A stretch of 64,000 nt of DNA, taken from positions 2,383,430 to 2,447,429 of the forward strand of contig NZ_CP007410.1 in assembly GCF_000585995.1 (NCBI RefSeq), given 5' to 3'. The stretch's first letter is position 1; the number at the start of each line of letters is the position of its first letter. The translations under genes were made by a program, and so were the position numbers. Below the pieces are notes generated by a model. It did no database searches. It was not told the origin of the DNA and worked only from the letters and a program-made list of their open reading frames with translations. The DNA comes from Pseudomonas brassicacearum (GTDB taxonomy: Bacteria; Pseudomonadota; Gammaproteobacteria; Pseudomonadales; Pseudomonadaceae). Positions 35,811-46,730 of this stretch are shown piece by piece.

Positions 35811-36689
35811 ATGAACCCCTTCGAAGAAATGCGCATTTTTGCCCAAGTCATGGAGTCGGGCAGTTTCACCGCTGCGGCGGACAAGCTGGGGCTTTCCAAG
35901 CAGTTCGTCAGCCGCAAGCTCATGGAACTGGAACAGCGCCTGGGGGTGCGCCTGCTCAATCGCTCGACGCGGCGGCTGGACGTTACGCCCTTGGGCCAGC
36001 GTTATTACGAGGCGGCGCTGCGTCTGCTCAGCGAAGTCGAGCAGGTGGAACAAGGCATCAGCGGCCAGACCGACGAGCCGCGCGGGACCATTCGGCTCAG
36101 CGCCCCGTTGTCCTTCGCGGTGGCGCATCTGGGTAGTCTCTTGCCGGTTTTTTTGCAGCGCTATCCGGGCGTCAGCGTGGAGGTGGACCTGAGCGACCGC
36201 TCGGTGGATCTGCTGGGGGAGGGCTATGACCTGGCGCTGCGGATCGGCGTGCTGGAGGACTCGACCCTGGTCGCCCGGCGCATTGCAACCATCGAACGGG
36301 CGTACTGCGCCAGCCCCGCGTACCTGGCGCAAAGAGGCACACCCACGCGGCCTGAAGACCTGCGCAATCATGACTGCCTGCCCTATGGTCACAGCCGTCA
36401 GGTCCAATGGCGATTCGGTGGGGCTGGCAAACCCTTGACCTTGGAGGTGGCGGGTCGCATGCGCGCCAATAACGGTGATTTGCTCAGGGACGCGGCCATC
36501 GCCGGCATGGGCATCACCTATCTGCCGACATTTATCCTGGGCGATGCCTTGAAGGATGGGCGGTTGATCAAGGTATTGGAGGGATTCGAGACTGAGCCGC
36601 TGACGCTGTCGGCGGTGTACCCGCAACATCGACAAAGCTCACGCCCGGTGCAGGCGTTGGTGGAGTTCTTGCGCGAACAGATGCAGTAA
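35811..36689 (+). CDS. LysR-family transcriptional regulator
   Basis: 292 residues from the ATG at 35811 (GGA about 8 bases upstream; an ATG at 35805 adds two residues). Helix-turn-helix at about 15-40 (SFTAAADKLGLSKQFVSRKLMELEQRLGVRLLNR) and a LysR substrate domain to the end. It resembles the CrgA/DsdC-like group in the RGTIRLSAPLSFAVAHL linker. The downstream hemerythrin gene is convergent, so no clear partner gene. Confidence 0.88.
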   Translation: MNPFEEMRIFAQVMESGSFTAAADKLGLSKQFVSRKLMELEQRLGVRLLNRSTRRLDVTPLGQRYYEAALRLLSEVEQVEQGISGQTDEPRGTIRLSAPLSFAVAHLGSLLPVFLQRYPGVSVEVDLSDRSVDLLGEGYDLALRIGVLEDSTLVARRIATIERAYCASPAYLAQRGTPTRPEDLRNHDCLPYGHSRQVQWRFGGAGKPLTLEVAGRMRANNGDLLRDAAIAGMGITYLPTFILGDALKDGRLIKVLEGFETEPLTLSAVYPQHRQSSRPVQALVEFLREQMQ

Positions 36690-36744
36690 AACGCCGCAAT
36701 GCATTCAGCCGTCACAGGCGGGCTGAAGCATTACGGCGTTGGGA

Positions 36745-37221
36745 TCAGGCGGCGAGATTGGCGCTGCTCAGTTCTTTTTTGTACTGCGCTTTCATGGTTT
36801 CCATTTCTTCACCCAGGGCATCCAGTTTCGCTTTGCCCAGCAGCTTCTTCGCGTGAGGGAACATTTCCTTTTCTTCTTCTTCGATGTGGTGCTCCAGCAG
36901 TTCCTTGACCACTTTCACGCGACCGGCAAATTCTGGCTGGGAGGGGTCGGTGGTTTTCAGGTCCGGCAGCACCAGCGAGTCGACGGTGCGGTGCTCTTCC
37001 TTGGCTTCGTAATACATCTCGGCCTCATCCTTGCCACCTGCCTGCTTGAACGCTGGGTACAAAATCTCTTCCTCCAGGCGGGTGTGGATAGAAATTTCCA
37101 TCTCCAATTTTGCCAACAGCTCGGTGCGTTTCTTGAGGGCGCGGTCGGTGGACTCGCTCAACTGGGTGAGAATGGCTTTGACGCGTTCATGGTCGGCTTT
37201 CAACAGATCAATGGCGTTCAT
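36745..37221 (-). CDS. Hemerythrin HHE domain protein
   Basis: 158 residues from the ATG at 37221 (AGGAG 7 bases upstream). Di-iron ligand candidates occur in order: DHERVK, IHTRLEEEILYPAF, EEHRTVDS and LLEHHIEEEEKEMFPHAKK, the hemerythrin four-helix pattern. Small HHE proteins bind oxygen or sense iron and reactive species. Monocistronic by context. Confidence 0.9.
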   Translation of the reverse strand: MNAIDLLKADHERVKAILTQLSESTDRALKKRTELLAKLEMEISIHTRLEEEILYPAFKQAGGKDEAEMYYEAKEEHRTVDSLVLPDLKTTDPSQPEFAGRVKVVKELLEHHIEEEEKEMFPHAKKLLGKAKLDALGEEMETMKAQYKKELSSANLAA

Positions 37222-37418
37222 AAGTAGCTCCTGGCAATTCACGGTTTACGGGTTGGCTTCAAGCGCCGACGCCGCGTATGAGGTGAATTGCATCAGCCGT
37301 GCCAGCCGAGTGGACTTAAAAAACCGTTTAAAAACAATGTGTTGTGTCAGTGTCGTTTTTCGGGTTCGTGCAAGCTGCAAGAGGGGCGAGAAAAACATCT
37401 TGCACTTTGCGTTGATGG

Positions 37419-38528
37419 CTAAACGCTTTCGATCAGTTGCCGGACCCGTGTGGCAGTCGCCAGGCATGACGTCAGCCCAGGCGACTCAATTCCGAACAGA
37501 TTGACCAATCCCGGCACCTGATGCTCGGCTTTGCTGCTGATGAGGAAGTCGCGGGCGGGTTCGTCGGGCGCGGAAATCTTTGGCCGGATGCCGCTGTAGG
37601 CCGGTTGCAGGCTTCGCTCCGGCAGGCTGGGCCAGTAGTTGCGAATTGCCGAGTAGAAGGCTTCGGCCCGGGCCGGATCGACTTGATAGTCTTCGCCTTC
37701 GACCCATTCGATGTCAGGACCGAAACGCGCCTGGCCCGCCAGGTCCAACGTCATGTGGATGCCCAGGCCGGCGGCTTGCGGAGCGGGGTAGACCAAATGC
37801 CGAAAGGGCGCGCGCCCGCTCAGGCTGAAATAGCTGCCCTTGCACAAGTAGTCAGCGGGCACCGATTGCGGCGCCAGGCCTTCGATGCGGCGGGCGAGGG
37901 CGGGTGCCTGGAGGCCGGCGGCGTTGATCAGTTGGCGGCAGGACAAGCTCATCTGCGCCGTACCGCCCAGTTCCAACAGAAAGCCATCGACGCCGATACG
38001 CGCACTCAACAGCGGCGTGTGGAACGCTATGTTTGCGCCGGCGGCTTCGGCATCGCCCTGCAGTGCCAGCATCAAGGCGTGGGAATCGACGATACCGGTG
38101 GAAGGCGAATACAACGCGGCGACACACGCCAGGCCCGGCTCCAGGTCCAGCGCCTGTCGTTGATCGAGTAGGCGCAGGTCGTCCACGCCATTGGCCAAGC
38201 CGCGTTCCAATAAGGCTTTGAGCCCGGTCACCTGGGCCTGGTCCTTGGCGACGATCAACTTGCCGAGCCGGCGGGTCGCGACGCCGTGGCTTTCACAATA
38301 GTCGTACAGCCTGTGCCGGCCTTCGACGCACAACTGCGCCTTGAGGCTGCCCGGTGGGTAATAGATGCCGGCGTGGATGACTTCCGAGTTGCGCGAGCTG
38401 ATGCCCATGCCGATGGCTTCACCGGCTTCGATCAGCAGCACTTCATGGCCGGCGCGGGCCATTTCCCGGGCTACGGCGAGCCCGACGACGCCAGCGCCCA
38501 CCACCACGCATTCAATGTCGACGTTCAA
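37419..38528 (-). CDS. FAD-dependent oxidoreductase, L-2-hydroxyglutarate oxidase (LhgO)-like
   Basis: 369 residues from a TTG start at 38528, chosen because AGGAGAAACAAGG lies directly upstream and translation begins [23 protein letters not shown], the FAD-binding fold. The DAO-family body includes [21 protein letters not shown] and the closing [17 protein letters not shown]. These features match LhgO-like oxidases, which feed electrons from a 2-hydroxy acid to the respiratory chain. The open frame upstream of the TTG extends antisense to the attenuator region and is not coding. Substrate assignment is by family only. Confidence 0.85.
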   Translation of the reverse strand: MNVDIECVVVGAGVVGLAVAREMARAGHEVLLIEAGEAIGMGISSRNSEVIHAGIYYPPGSLKAQLCVEGRHRLYDYCESHGVATRRLGKLIVAKDQAQVTGLKALLERGLANGVDDLRLLDQRQALDLEPGLACVAALYSPSTGIVDSHALMLALQGDAEAAGANIAFHTPLLSARIGVDGFLLELGGTAQMSLSCRQLINAAGLQAPALARRIEGLAPQSVPADYLCKGSYFSLSGRAPFRHLVYPAPQAAGLGIHMTLDLAGQARFGPDIEWVEGEDYQVDPARAEAFYSAIRNYWPSLPERSLQPAYSGIRPKISAPDEPARDFLISSKAEHQVPGLVNLFGIESPGLTSCLATATRVRQLIESV

Positions 38529-38649
38529 CCTTGTTTCTCCTCCAGGGTCTGCAAGTTGGCCGATCCCAAGGATAACCCTGCTGGGGCATTTGGACGTCAT
38601 GCCGTCTGGGTAGAATCCACTTTGCCCACTGCTCAAGGCTGCTTCGAAA

Positions 38650-38678
38650 TTGACTTGTCCGGCCATCCACAGCACTAT
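38650..38678 (+). promoter_or_regulatory. Candidate promoter of the attenuator/GNAT transcript
   Basis: TTGACT (38650-38655), a 17-base spacer and CACTAT (38673-38678). The expected start point, about 7 bases downstream, coincides with the A of the ATG at 38685, giving a leaderless mRNA for the short leader peptide. Confidence 0.45.
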
Positions 38679-38684
38679 CCGCCC

Positions 38685-38747
38685 ATGATTTACATACGCC
38701 GAATGAACATGATGTGTTCCTCTATGACCGCCTCTGGCGGGCCATAA
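38685..38747 (+). CDS. Putative leaderless, methionine-rich leader peptide
   Basis: 20 codons, starting [10 protein letters not shown] and ending [10 protein letters not shown], with five Met codons, one Cys and several Ser. No ribosome binding site precedes it, but a promoter places the transcript start at or next to its ATG. The last codons and stop fall on one strand of an antiterminator stem. By analogy to amino-acid attenuators, ribosome stalling here would decide readthrough into the GNAT gene. No known leader peptide is recognised with certainty. Confidence 0.45.
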   Translation: MIYIRRMNMMCSSMTASGGP

Positions 38748-38813
38748 GGTCATGCGTGCTTAGAATTTGACGTGTTACCCCAAGCCCCGCCAGAGATGGA
38801 CGGGGCTTTTTAG
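38724..38813 (+). promoter_or_regulatory. Putative transcription attenuator (alternative stems and intrinsic terminator)
   Basis: Three exclusive stems can form. ATGACCGCC with GGCGG and GGTCAT (38724-38753) gives a pause hairpin. CTCTGGCGGG (38732-38741) pairs with CCCGCCAGAG (38786-38795) as antiterminator. AAGCCCCG (38782-38789) pairs with CGGGGCTT followed by TTT (38801-38813) as terminator. This order 1:2, 2:3, 3:4 is that of classic leader-peptide attenuators. The terminator ends 35 bases before the GNAT start codon. Confidence 0.55.
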
Positions 38814-38847
38814 TTCCCCCGTCCGAACATGGCTGACGGAGAGTGAA

Positions 38848-39315
38848 ATGTTCGAGATTAGACGAGCCGGCCACAGCGATTCCCAAACAGCATTCGACAT
38901 TCGCCTTCTAGCGATACGGCATCAATGCATCGGCGCCTATACTGAAAAGCAGCTATTGGCGTGGACGGCTGGTGCGGCTGCGGATGGCTATTACACACTG
39001 ATGGAGAAGCACTTCTATCTGGGCTGTATTGACGGAGAGCCGGTGGCAACAGGAATGCTTGATCTGGAGAACAGCGAAATCGGCGCGATCTTTGTGCATC
39101 CTGGCTTTATGCAGCGGGGTATCGGCAGGAGAGTCCTGGACCACCTTGAGTCCCTGGCGCGAGAATTGGGCCTGGAGGAAGTCAAGCTTGATGCAACTTT
39201 GAATGCGGCTAACTTTTACCGACGCTACGGTTTCGTGGGTGAGAAGCCTGCGATTTACCATTCCCCTTCGGGGCTTCAACTGGCATGTGTCCCTATGGTG
39301 AAGGGGCTTTTATAG
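38848..39315 (+). CDS. GNAT family N-acetyltransferase
   Basis: 155 residues from the ATG at 38848 (GGAG 6 bases upstream). The acetyl-CoA loop is in IFVHPGFMQRGIGRRVLDHLE, and NAANFYRRYGFV is the usual C-terminal motif. Small-molecule or amino-acid acetylation is typical for this type. The attenuator with a Met-rich leader directly upstream suggests control by an amino acid or by translation state, so the substrate may be an amino acid derivative. Confidence 0.87.
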   Translation: MFEIRRAGHSDSQTAFDIRLLAIRHQCIGAYTEKQLLAWTAGAAADGYYTLMEKHFYLGCIDGEPVATGMLDLENSEIGAIFVHPGFMQRGIGRRVLDHLESLARELGLEEVKLDATLNAANFYRRYGFVGEKPAIYHSPSGLQLACVPMVKGLL

Positions 39316-39393
39316 CGCAGGTTTGACTTGATCTCTCAGGAACTGGAGCAAGAAAGGTTACGGGTTTCTGAAAATCCATTACCTCTCAAACGC

Positions 39394-39425
39394 AAAAACG
39401 GCACCGAAGGTGCCGTTTGTGTTTT
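39394..39425. terminator. Bidirectional terminator between the GNAT gene and the nuo operon
   Basis: AAACGGCACC, loop GAA, GGTGCCGTTT with T-rich sequence on both sides (TTTGTGTTTTC on plus, TTTTTGCG on minus). It lies 22 bases past the nuoN stop and 79 bases past the GNAT stop. Confidence 0.85.
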
Positions 39426-39446
39426 CTGCGATCTACCGCTACACGA

Positions 39447-40910
39447 TCAACCTGTCAGGCCAGCCTGCTGAACCAAAGTCAGCAACGGCTGCGGATACAC
39501 ACCAAGGAAGAACGCCAACACGGCGATGGCCAGCAGCATCACGCCGCCTGCCTTCTGTTCCCAGTGCAGCTCGGCATCGTGGCGACGCAGGTTTGGTTCC
39601 ATCAGGTACAGGGTGACCATCACGCGCAGGTAGTAGAACACGCCGATGGCACTGCCCAGCACCAGGGAGCCGACCAGCCACCATTGGTGGGCTTCGACGC
39701 CGGTGGCGATGATGTAGAACTTGCCGATGAAGCCGGCGGTCAGCGGGATGCCGGCCAGGGACAGCATCATCACGGTCAGCACGGCGGTCAGGTACGGACG
39801 GCGCCAGAACAGGCCGCGGTATTCGTACAGGGCGTCGGCGTCGCGGCCGTTGTATGGCGAGGACATCAGGGTGATCACGCCGAAGGCGCCGAGGCTGGTG
39901 ATCACGTAGGTGACCAGGTACACGCCGATGGCTTCCACGGCCAGGCCCTTGCTGGCGATCAGGGCGATCAGCAGGTAACCGAAGTGGGCGATGGACGAGT
40001 AACCCAGCAGACGCTTGAGGTTGCTCTGGGTCAGCGCCAGCAGGTTACCGAACAGGATCGACGCAATGGCGATGATGGTCAGGACGTTGCTCAGCACACC
40101 GCTGCTGGCCACTGGCGAGATCTGGAACAGACGCACCATCACCGCGAACACCGCCACTTTCGACGCGGTGGCCAGGAACGCCGCCACTGGCGCCGGGGCG
40201 CCTTCGTAGACGTCCGGGGTCCAGAGGTGGAAGGGCACCAGCGACAGCTTGAACGCCAGGCCGATCAGCATCATGCCCAGGCCCAGTTGCGCGATCGGGC
40301 TAGGCAGGCCGGTGGCCGCCAGGGCCTGGCCGATGCCGACGAAGCTCAGGGTGCCGGCTTCGGCGTAGAGCAGGGCCATGCCGAACAACAGGAACGCGGA
40401 ACCGGCCGCCGACAGCACCATGTACTTGATGCCGGCTTCCAGGGAGCGCTTGTTGAAGAAGGCGTAGGCCACCAGGCCGTAGACCGGCACCGACAGCAGT
40501 TCCAGGCCGATGAACAGGCTGGCCAGGTGCTGCGCGCTGACCAGGACCAGGCCACCGGCGGCGGCCATCAGGATCAGCAGGTACAGTTCTTCGCGGTTGC
40601 CCGGGTAACCCGAACCGCCATCGCCAAGGTAGGCGTGGGCGAGGGTGACGCAGGCCAGGGTGGCGACCAGGATCAACGCCATGTACAGGCAGGCGAAGCT
40701 GTCGATCTGCAGCAATGGCGTGACCGCCAGTGGTGCGACTTTCAGGGCCGGCAGGATCGACAGCAGGGCCAGGTTCAGCCCCGCTACCGACAGCAGGAAA
40801 GTCTGTGAGTGATTGCGCCGCCAGGCGATTGCCAGCATCACCACGATGATCGTGGCGCTGGTGATCAACAGCGGCGCAAGCGCGATAAAGTGTTGAATCG
40901 TGAATTCCAT
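39447..40910 (-). CDS. nuoN: NADH-quinone oxidoreductase subunit N
   Basis: 487 residues from the ATG at 40910 ([15 protein letters not shown]), the usual NuoN length, with about 14 membrane helices. One of the three antiporter-like proton-pumping subunits of complex I in the inner membrane. The conserved lysine-bearing helices lie around [24 protein letters not shown], the family signature. Last gene of the nuo operon, 7 bases after nuoM, ahead of the terminator. Confidence 0.95.
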   Translation of the reverse strand: MEFTIQHFIALAPLLITSATIIVVMLAIAWRRNHSQTFLLSVAGLNLALLSILPALKVAPLAVTPLLQIDSFACLYMALILVATLACVTLAHAYLGDGGSGYPGNREELYLLILMAAAGGLVLVSAQHLASLFIGLELLSVPVYGLVAYAFFNKRSLEAGIKYMVLSAAGSAFLLFGMALLYAEAGTLSFVGIGQALAATGLPSPIAQLGLGMMLIGLAFKLSLVPFHLWTPDVYEGAPAPVAAFLATASKVAVFAVMVRLFQISPVASSGVLSNVLTIIAIASILFGNLLALTQSNLKRLLGYSSIAHFGYLLIALIASKGLAVEAIGVYLVTYVITSLGAFGVITLMSSPYNGRDADALYEYRGLFWRRPYLTAVLTVMMLSLAGIPLTAGFIGKFYIIATGVEAHQWWLVGSLVLGSAIGVFYYLRVMVTLYLMEPNLRRHDAELHWEQKAGGVMLLAIAVLAFFLGVYPQPLLTLVQQAGLTG

Positions 40911-40917
40911 AGCGCTC

Positions 40918-42450
40918 TTACCGGGCCGAAGCGAGTTGAGAGAAGGCGGTGCCGAGCCACTGCTGCACGCCATGCATCGTGGCGGCAGAGGTGTCGAGGA
41001 ACGGTTGCGGGGACACGCCGAGGTAAACCAGCAGCACCGCAAGGCCGAGCACCATGATCAGTTCGCGACCGTCCATGCCGCGCAGCGCTTCGTCCGACTT
41101 GGACGGGCCGAAGTAGGCGCGGTGGATCATGATCAGCGAGTAGACCGAACCGAACACCAGGCCGGAAGTCGCAATGGCGGTGATCCATGGCGAACTGACG
41201 AACGAGCCGATCAGGATCAGGAACTCGCCGACGAAGTTACCCGTGCCCGGCAAGCCCAGGGAGGCGGCTGCGAAGAACAGGCTGATGGCCGGCAGGTAGG
41301 CGATGCGCGACCAGATGCCGCCCATCTCACGCATGTCCCGGGTGTGCAGGCGTTCGTACAACTGGCCGCTGAGGATAAACAGCGCCGCCGCCGACAGACC
41401 GTGAGCCAGCATCTGGATCACCGCGCCTTGCAAGGCCAGCTGGCTGCCGGAGTAGATCCCGATCAGCACGAAGCCCATGTGCGAAACGCTGGAGAACGCG
41501 ATCAGGCGCTTGATGTCGGTCTGGGCGAACGCCAGGAACGCACCGTAGAAAATCCCGATCAGGCCCAGGGTCATGGCAATCGGCGCGAACTCCGCCGAGG
41601 CATTGGGGAACAACGGCAGGGCGAAGCGCAGCAGGCCATAGGCCGCAGTCTTGAGCAAGATACCCGCCAGGTCCACGGAACCTGCGGTCGGCGCCTGGGC
41701 GTGGGCATCCGGCAGCCAGGAGTGGAACGGCACCACCGGCAGCTTCACCGCGAAGGCGATGAAGAAGCCCAGCATCAGCACGTACTCGGTGGTCTTGGAC
41801 ATCTGCACTTTCAACAGGTCGGCGTAGTTGAAGGTAATCACGCCGGTGTTGTTGAAGTTGACCAGTACCAGCCCAAGGATCGCCACCAACATGATCAGGC
41901 CGGACGCCTGGGTGAAGATGAAGAACTTGGTCGCCGCGTAGATCCGGGTTTTCTTGCCGTCCGAAGAGCTGTGACCCCAGAGCGCGATGAGGAAGTACAT
42001 CGGCACCAGCATCATTTCCCAGAAGAAGAAGAACATGAACAGGTCCAGCGCCAGGAACACGCCGATCACACCGCCCAGGATCCACATCAGGTTCAGGTGG
42101 AAGAAGCCGACGTGACGCTGGATCTCTTTCCAGGAGCAGAGTACCGAGAGGATACCCAGCAGGCCGGTCAGCAGGATCATCAACAGCGACAGGCCGTCGA
42201 GGGCCAGGTGCACGCTGATGCCGAAGCGCGCGATCCATGCGTGCTTGAATTCAAGCGCCCAGGTCGGATCGGCGCCAGGGGCCGGAGCAAATGAATAGTC
42301 GCCGGTCGCCCACAGCCAGAGGCCGAGCGCGAGTTCCAGGGACATGGTCAGCAGCGCAATCCAGCGCGGGAGCGTGGAGCTGGAGCGCTCCGCGATCCAG
42401 CACAGCAGGCCGCCGATGAAGGGGATCAGGATTAGCCAGGGCAGAATCAT
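40918..42450 (-). CDS. nuoM: NADH-quinone oxidoreductase subunit M
   Basis: 510 residues, antiporter-like membrane subunit of complex I. Signatures include [19 protein letters not shown] with the conserved Glu of the fifth helix, and [26 protein letters not shown]. 39 bases separate it from nuoL. Confidence 0.96.
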   Translation of the reverse strand: MILPWLILIPFIGGLLCWIAERSSSTLPRWIALLTMSLELALGLWLWATGDYSFAPAPGADPTWALEFKHAWIARFGISVHLALDGLSLLMILLTGLLGILSVLCSWKEIQRHVGFFHLNLMWILGGVIGVFLALDLFMFFFFWEMMLVPMYFLIALWGHSSSDGKKTRIYAATKFFIFTQASGLIMLVAILGLVLVNFNNTGVITFNYADLLKVQMSKTTEYVLMLGFFIAFAVKLPVVPFHSWLPDAHAQAPTAGSVDLAGILLKTAAYGLLRFALPLFPNASAEFAPIAMTLGLIGIFYGAFLAFAQTDIKRLIAFSSVSHMGFVLIGIYSGSQLALQGAVIQMLAHGLSAAALFILSGQLYERLHTRDMREMGGIWSRIAYLPAISLFFAAASLGLPGTGNFVGEFLILIGSFVSSPWITAIATSGLVFGSVYSLIMIHRAYFGPSKSDEALRGMDGRELIMVLGLAVLLVYLGVSPQPFLDTSAATMHGVQQWLGTAFSQLASAR

Positions 42451-42489
42451 GACGGGCTCGTTTCCTTTCGCAAGTTCGCAAGGTTCATA

Positions 42490-44343
42490 TCAGACCGCTA
42501 CCAGCACGATGGCGCCGATAACCAGCACGGCGCCAGCCGCCATGGAAGCCGCATACCAACGCAGTTGACCGGTCTCGGTACGGCTCAGGGCGGTGTGGCC
42601 GCCCTTGGCCATGCGCGGGATCAGGCCAATGGTCTGGTCGAGCGGGTCTTTGCGCAGAATGTGGCTGATCGCAAGGTATGGCTTGACGAACAGTTTGTCG
42701 TAGATCCAGTCGAAGCCCCAGGCGGCGAACCACCAGGCCGAGAGGAACCGCCCGATGCCGCTGTTGGCGATGGCCGTGACGAAACGACGCTTGCCCAGGA
42801 ACAGCAGGGCGGCCAGCAGGATGCCCGCCAGGGCGATGGCGCCCGAGGCGATTTCCAGGCTGTGCTTGGCTTCGCCGCCGGCATGGCCGACGCTTTGCGG
42901 CAGCACATCGGCCAGCGGTGGGGTGATCATCGCGCCGACGAAGGTCGACAGCACGATCAGCACCGACAGCGGCAGCCAGTGGGCAATGCCGTGGCCAGCG
43001 TGGGCTTCGGTCTTGGCTTCACCGTGGAACGCGATGAAGATCAGGCGGAAGGTGTACAGCGAGGTCATGAACGCACCCACCAGGCCGGCATAGAGCAGGC
43101 CCTGGTTGCCGCTGGCGAACGCTTCCCAGAGGATCTCGTCCTTGGAGTAGAAACCGGCAGTGACCAGTGGCAAGGCCGCCAGGGCCGCGCCGCCGACGAT
43201 GAAGCTGGTGTAGGCCAGCGGCAGCTTCTTCCACAGGCCGCCCATCTTGAAGATGTTCTGCTCGTGGTGGCAGGCCACGATCACCGCACCGGAGGCAAGG
43301 AACAGCAGGGCCTTGAAGAAGGCGTGGGTCATCAGGTGGAAGATCGCGCCTTCCCAGGCACCGACGCCCAGGGCCAGGAACATGTAGCCGATCTGGCTCA
43401 TGGTCGAGTAGGCGAGGATGCGCTTGATGTCGGTCTGTACCAGTGCGGCAAAACCAGCCAGCACCAGGGTCACGCCGCCGACGATGCCCACCAGGTGCAG
43501 GATGTCCGGCGCCAGGGCGAACAGGCCGTGGGTACGAGCGATCAGGTAGACGCCCGCGGTCACCATGGTCGCGGCGTGGATCAGTGCCGAGACCGGGGTA
43601 GGACCGGCCATCGCGTCCGCCAGCCAGGTTTGCAATGGCAGTTGCGCGGATTTACCGACAGCACCACCGAGCAGCATCAGGGTGGCGAGGACAATCCAGA
43701 AGTCGCCGACCTTGAAGTGTTCCGGTGCCTTGACCAGCAGTTCCTGGATATTCAGCGTGCCCAGTTGCTGGAACAGGATGAACAGGCCGATGGCCATGAA
43801 CACGTCGCCGATCCGGGTGACGATGAACGCCTTGAGCGCCGCGTTACCGTTGTTGCGGTTGCTGTAGTAGAAACCGATCAACAGATACGAGCACAGGCCC
43901 ACGCCTTCCCAACCGAAGTACAGGAACAACAGGTTATCGCCGAGTACCAGGAACAGCATGCTGGCGATGAACAGGTTGGTGTAGGCGAAGAAGCGCGAGT
44001 AACCGGCTTCACCGCGCATGTACCAGGAGGCGAACAGGTGGATCAGGAAACCCACGCCGACCACCACGCCCAGCATGGTGATGGACAGGCCGTCCAGGTA
44101 GAGGGCGAAGTTCGGCGTGAAGCCTTCTACCGCCATCCAGCGCCACAGCACCTGCACATACACACCGCCTTCGGGCGGGGCGACGTTGAACTGCCAGATC
44201 ACGTAGGCCGTGACGAGGGCGGACAGGCCAATGGAACCCACGCCGACCAGCGCCGAAAGGTTTTCCGACCAGCGTCCACGGGAGAACGACAGCAGCAGGA
44301 AACCGATGAGGGGGAATACGAAAGTCAAAAAGATTAGGTTCAT
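42490..44343 (-). CDS. nuoL: NADH-quinone oxidoreductase subunit L
   Basis: 617 residues, the largest antiporter-like subunit, with the long C-terminal lateral helix region. Signatures are [21 protein letters not shown] and [25 protein letters not shown]. Its ATG overlaps the nuoK stop by 4 bases (ATGA), showing translational coupling. Confidence 0.96.
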
Positions 44344-44648
44344 CCGCGCATCTCGCTGGCAGCGTCGATATCGAGAGTGTGGAAGCGGCGGTACAGCTGC
44401 AACAGGATCGCCAGGCCGATACTGGCCTCGGCGGCTGCCAGGCTGATCACCAGGATGAACATGATCTGTCCATCCGGCTGGGCCCAGCGAGCGCCCGCGA
44501 CGATGAAGGCCAGGGCGGAGGCATTCATCATGACCTCCAGGCTCATCAGCACGAACAGAATGTTACGGCGGACCATCAGGCCGACCAGACCGAGGCAGAA
44601 CAGGATGCCGGCAACCGCCAGACCATGCTCGAGAGGGATAGCAGGCAT
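44340..44648 (-). CDS. nuoK: NADH-quinone oxidoreductase subunit K
   Basis: 102 residues from the ATG at 44648 ([17 protein letters not shown]), the standard NuoK length with three membrane helices. The conserved Glu residues for proton transfer lie in [10 protein letters not shown] and [10 protein letters not shown]. 4 bases after nuoJ and overlapping nuoL. Confidence 0.95.
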
Positions 44649-44652
44649 GTGA

Positions 44653-45153
44653 TTACTCCTTCGCCTCGTTACGGCCCAAATGGAACGCCGTGACGGCTGC
44701 GGCAAGCAGCAGCATCGAGGCGAGTTCGACAGCCAGCAGGTACGGACCGAACAGGCTGATGCCCACGGCCTTGGCGCCTACGGTGGTGTGGCCGATGGCC
44801 TGGCCGCTCTGGTGAGCGAACAGCACATACAGCAGTTCACCCAGCAGCAGGGCGGCGAGAATCACCGGCCCCGCCCAGATGCCGGGCTTGAGCCAGGAGC
44901 GCTCCTGCTGGACCGAGGCCGGGCCCAGGTTCAGCATCATCACCACGAACACGAACAGCACCATGATGGCGCCGGCGTAGGCGATCACTTCCAGGGCACC
45001 GGCGAACGGTGCGCCAAGGGCGAAAAAGGTCATGGCCACGGCGATCAGCGAAATGATCAGGTAGAGCAGGGCATGTATGGGATTGGTGTTGGTGACCACA
45101 CGAAGCGTGGACACCACCGCGATACCCGATGCGAAATAGAAAGCGAATTCCAT
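44653..45153 (-). CDS. nuoJ: NADH-quinone oxidoreductase subunit J
   Basis: 166 residues with five membrane helices. The conserved tyrosine/glycine helix motif [19 protein letters not shown] is present near residue 60, the helix that undergoes the pi-bulge change in complex I. 9 bases after nuoI. Confidence 0.95.
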
Positions 45154-45162
45154 CTTTCTTCC

Positions 45163-45711
45163 TTAAGGCAGCAAGCTCTTCACGTTGATCGGTTCGGCTT
45201 CATTCTGCGCGGCGCCTTTCGGCTTACCGGCAATGGCCATGCCTGCAACACGATAGAAGTTGTAATCAGGGTTTTTACCGGGACCGGAAATCAGCAGATC
45301 TTCTTTCTCGTACACCAGGTCCTGACGTTTGAACTCGGCCATTTCGAAATCCGGCGTGAGCTGGATCGCGGTGGTCGGGCACGCTTCCTCGCAGAGGCCG
45401 CAGAAAATGCAGCGCGAGAAGTTGATGCGGAAGAAGTCCGGGTACCAGCGACCATCTTCGGTTTCAGCTTTCTGCAGCGAGATGCAACCCACCGGGCACG
45501 CCACGGCGCACAGGTTGCAGGCCACGCAGCGTTCTTCGCCGTCGGGGTCGCGGGTCAGGACGATACGGCCGCGATAGCGCGGCGCCAGGTAGACCGGCTC
45601 TTCCGGGTATTGCAGGGTGTCGCGCTTGCGAAAGCCATGGCCGAAGATCATGACCAGGCTTCGCAGTTGGGTACCGGTACCCTTAACGATGTCGCCAATA
45701 TATTTGAACAT
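45163..45711 (-). CDS. nuoI: NADH-quinone oxidoreductase subunit I
   Basis: 182 residues of the TYKY subunit. Two 4Fe-4S ferredoxin motifs are seen, [15 protein letters not shown] near residue 60 and [15 protein letters not shown] near 100, which carry clusters N6a and N6b in the peripheral arm toward NuoB. 11 bases after nuoH. Confidence 0.96.
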   Translation of the reverse strand: MFKYIGDIVKGTGTQLRSLVMIFGHGFRKRDTLQYPEEPVYLAPRYRGRIVLTRDPDGEERCVACNLCAVACPVGCISLQKAETEDGRWYPDFFRINFSRCIFCGLCEEACPTTAIQLTPDFEMAEFKRQDLVYEKEDLLISGPGKNPDYNFYRVAGMAIAGKPKGAAQNEAEPINVKSLLP

Positions 45712-45722
45712 GGGTCAAATCC

Positions 45723-46730
45723 TCACTGAACCGCGGCCGCAGGCGCGTTCATCAAAACGATCGCAGCGGTCACCAGCATGTTGATCAGGGTCAGCGGCAG
45801 GCAGAATTTCCAGCTGAAGTCCATCACCTGGTCGTAGCGTGGGCGCGGGATCGAGGCGCGCAGCAGGACGAACAGCATGATGAAGAACGCGGTCTTCAGG
45901 GCAAACCAGACGAAGGACAGTTGCGGCAGGATGCCGAACGGACCGTGCCAGCCACCGAAGAACAATGTCACCAACAGCGCCGAGATCAGGATGATGCCGA
46001 TGTATTCACCGACGAAGAACATGCCCCATTTCATGCCGGCATATTCAATGTGGTAACCGTCGGCCAGTTCCTGTTCCGCTTCCGGCTGGTCGAAGGGGTG
46101 ACGGTGAGTCACGGCCACGCCAGCGATGAAGAAGGTACAGAAGCCGAAGAACTGCGGAATGATGAACCACAGGTTCTGGGCCTGGTACTCGACGATGTCG
46201 CGCATGTTGAACGAGCCGGCCTGGATCACGATACCCATGAGCGCCAGGCCCATGAACACTTCGTAGGACACGGTCTGGGCCGAGGCCCGCAGGCTGCCCA
46301 GCAGGGCGAACTTGTTGTTGCTCGACCAGCCGGCGAACAGCACCGCGTACACCGACAGGCCGGCCATGGCGAAGAAGAACAGCAGGCCGATGTTCAGGTC
46401 CGCCACGCCCCAGGTCGGGGTGATCGGGATAATCGCGAAGGCGATCAGCAAGGCGCTCATGGCCACGACCGGTGCCAGGGTGAAGATCACCTTGTCGGCA
46501 AACGGTGGTGTCCAGTCTTCCTTGAAGAACATCTTGATCATGTCGGCGGCGATCTGGAACATGCCGAACGGGCCGACGCGGTTCGGACCGTAGCGGTCCT
46601 GCCACCAGCCCAGCAGGCGACGTTCGACGAAGCTCAGCAGCGCACCGCAGACCACCACGGCCAGCAGGATCACGATAGCCTTGAGAACCGTCAGGATCAC
46701 GGCGATCACTTCGGGGGTGAACCAGCTCAT
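45723..46730 (-). CDS. nuoH: NADH-quinone oxidoreductase subunit H
   Basis: 335 residues with about eight helices. This subunit forms the quinone chamber with NuoB and NuoD. Signatures include [22 protein letters not shown] and [19 protein letters not shown], with the acidic loop of the E-channel. Its ATG overlaps the nuoG stop (ATGA). Confidence 0.96.
   Translation of the reverse strand: MSWFTPEVIAVILTVLKAIVILLAVVVCGALLSFVERRLLGWWQDRYGPNRVGPFGMFQIAADMIKMFFKEDWTPPFADKVIFTLAPVVAMSALLIAFAIIPITPTWGVADLNIGLLFFFAMAGLSVYAVLFAGWSSNNKFALLGSLRASAQTVSYEVFMGLALMGIVIQAGSFNMRDIVEYQAQNLWFIIPQFFGFCTFFIAGVAVTHRHPFDQPEAEQELADGYHIEYAGMKWGMFFVGEYIGIILISALLVTLFFGGWHGPFGILPQLSFVWFALKTAFFIMLFVLLRASIPRPRYDQVMDFSWKFCLPLTLINMLVTAAIVLMNAPAAAVQ

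Noticed and set aside
42565..44337. A 590-codon open frame antisense to nuoL
   Set aside because: Gln/His/Gly-rich composition without hydrophobic core or domain, typical of a GC-bias shadow of nuoL.
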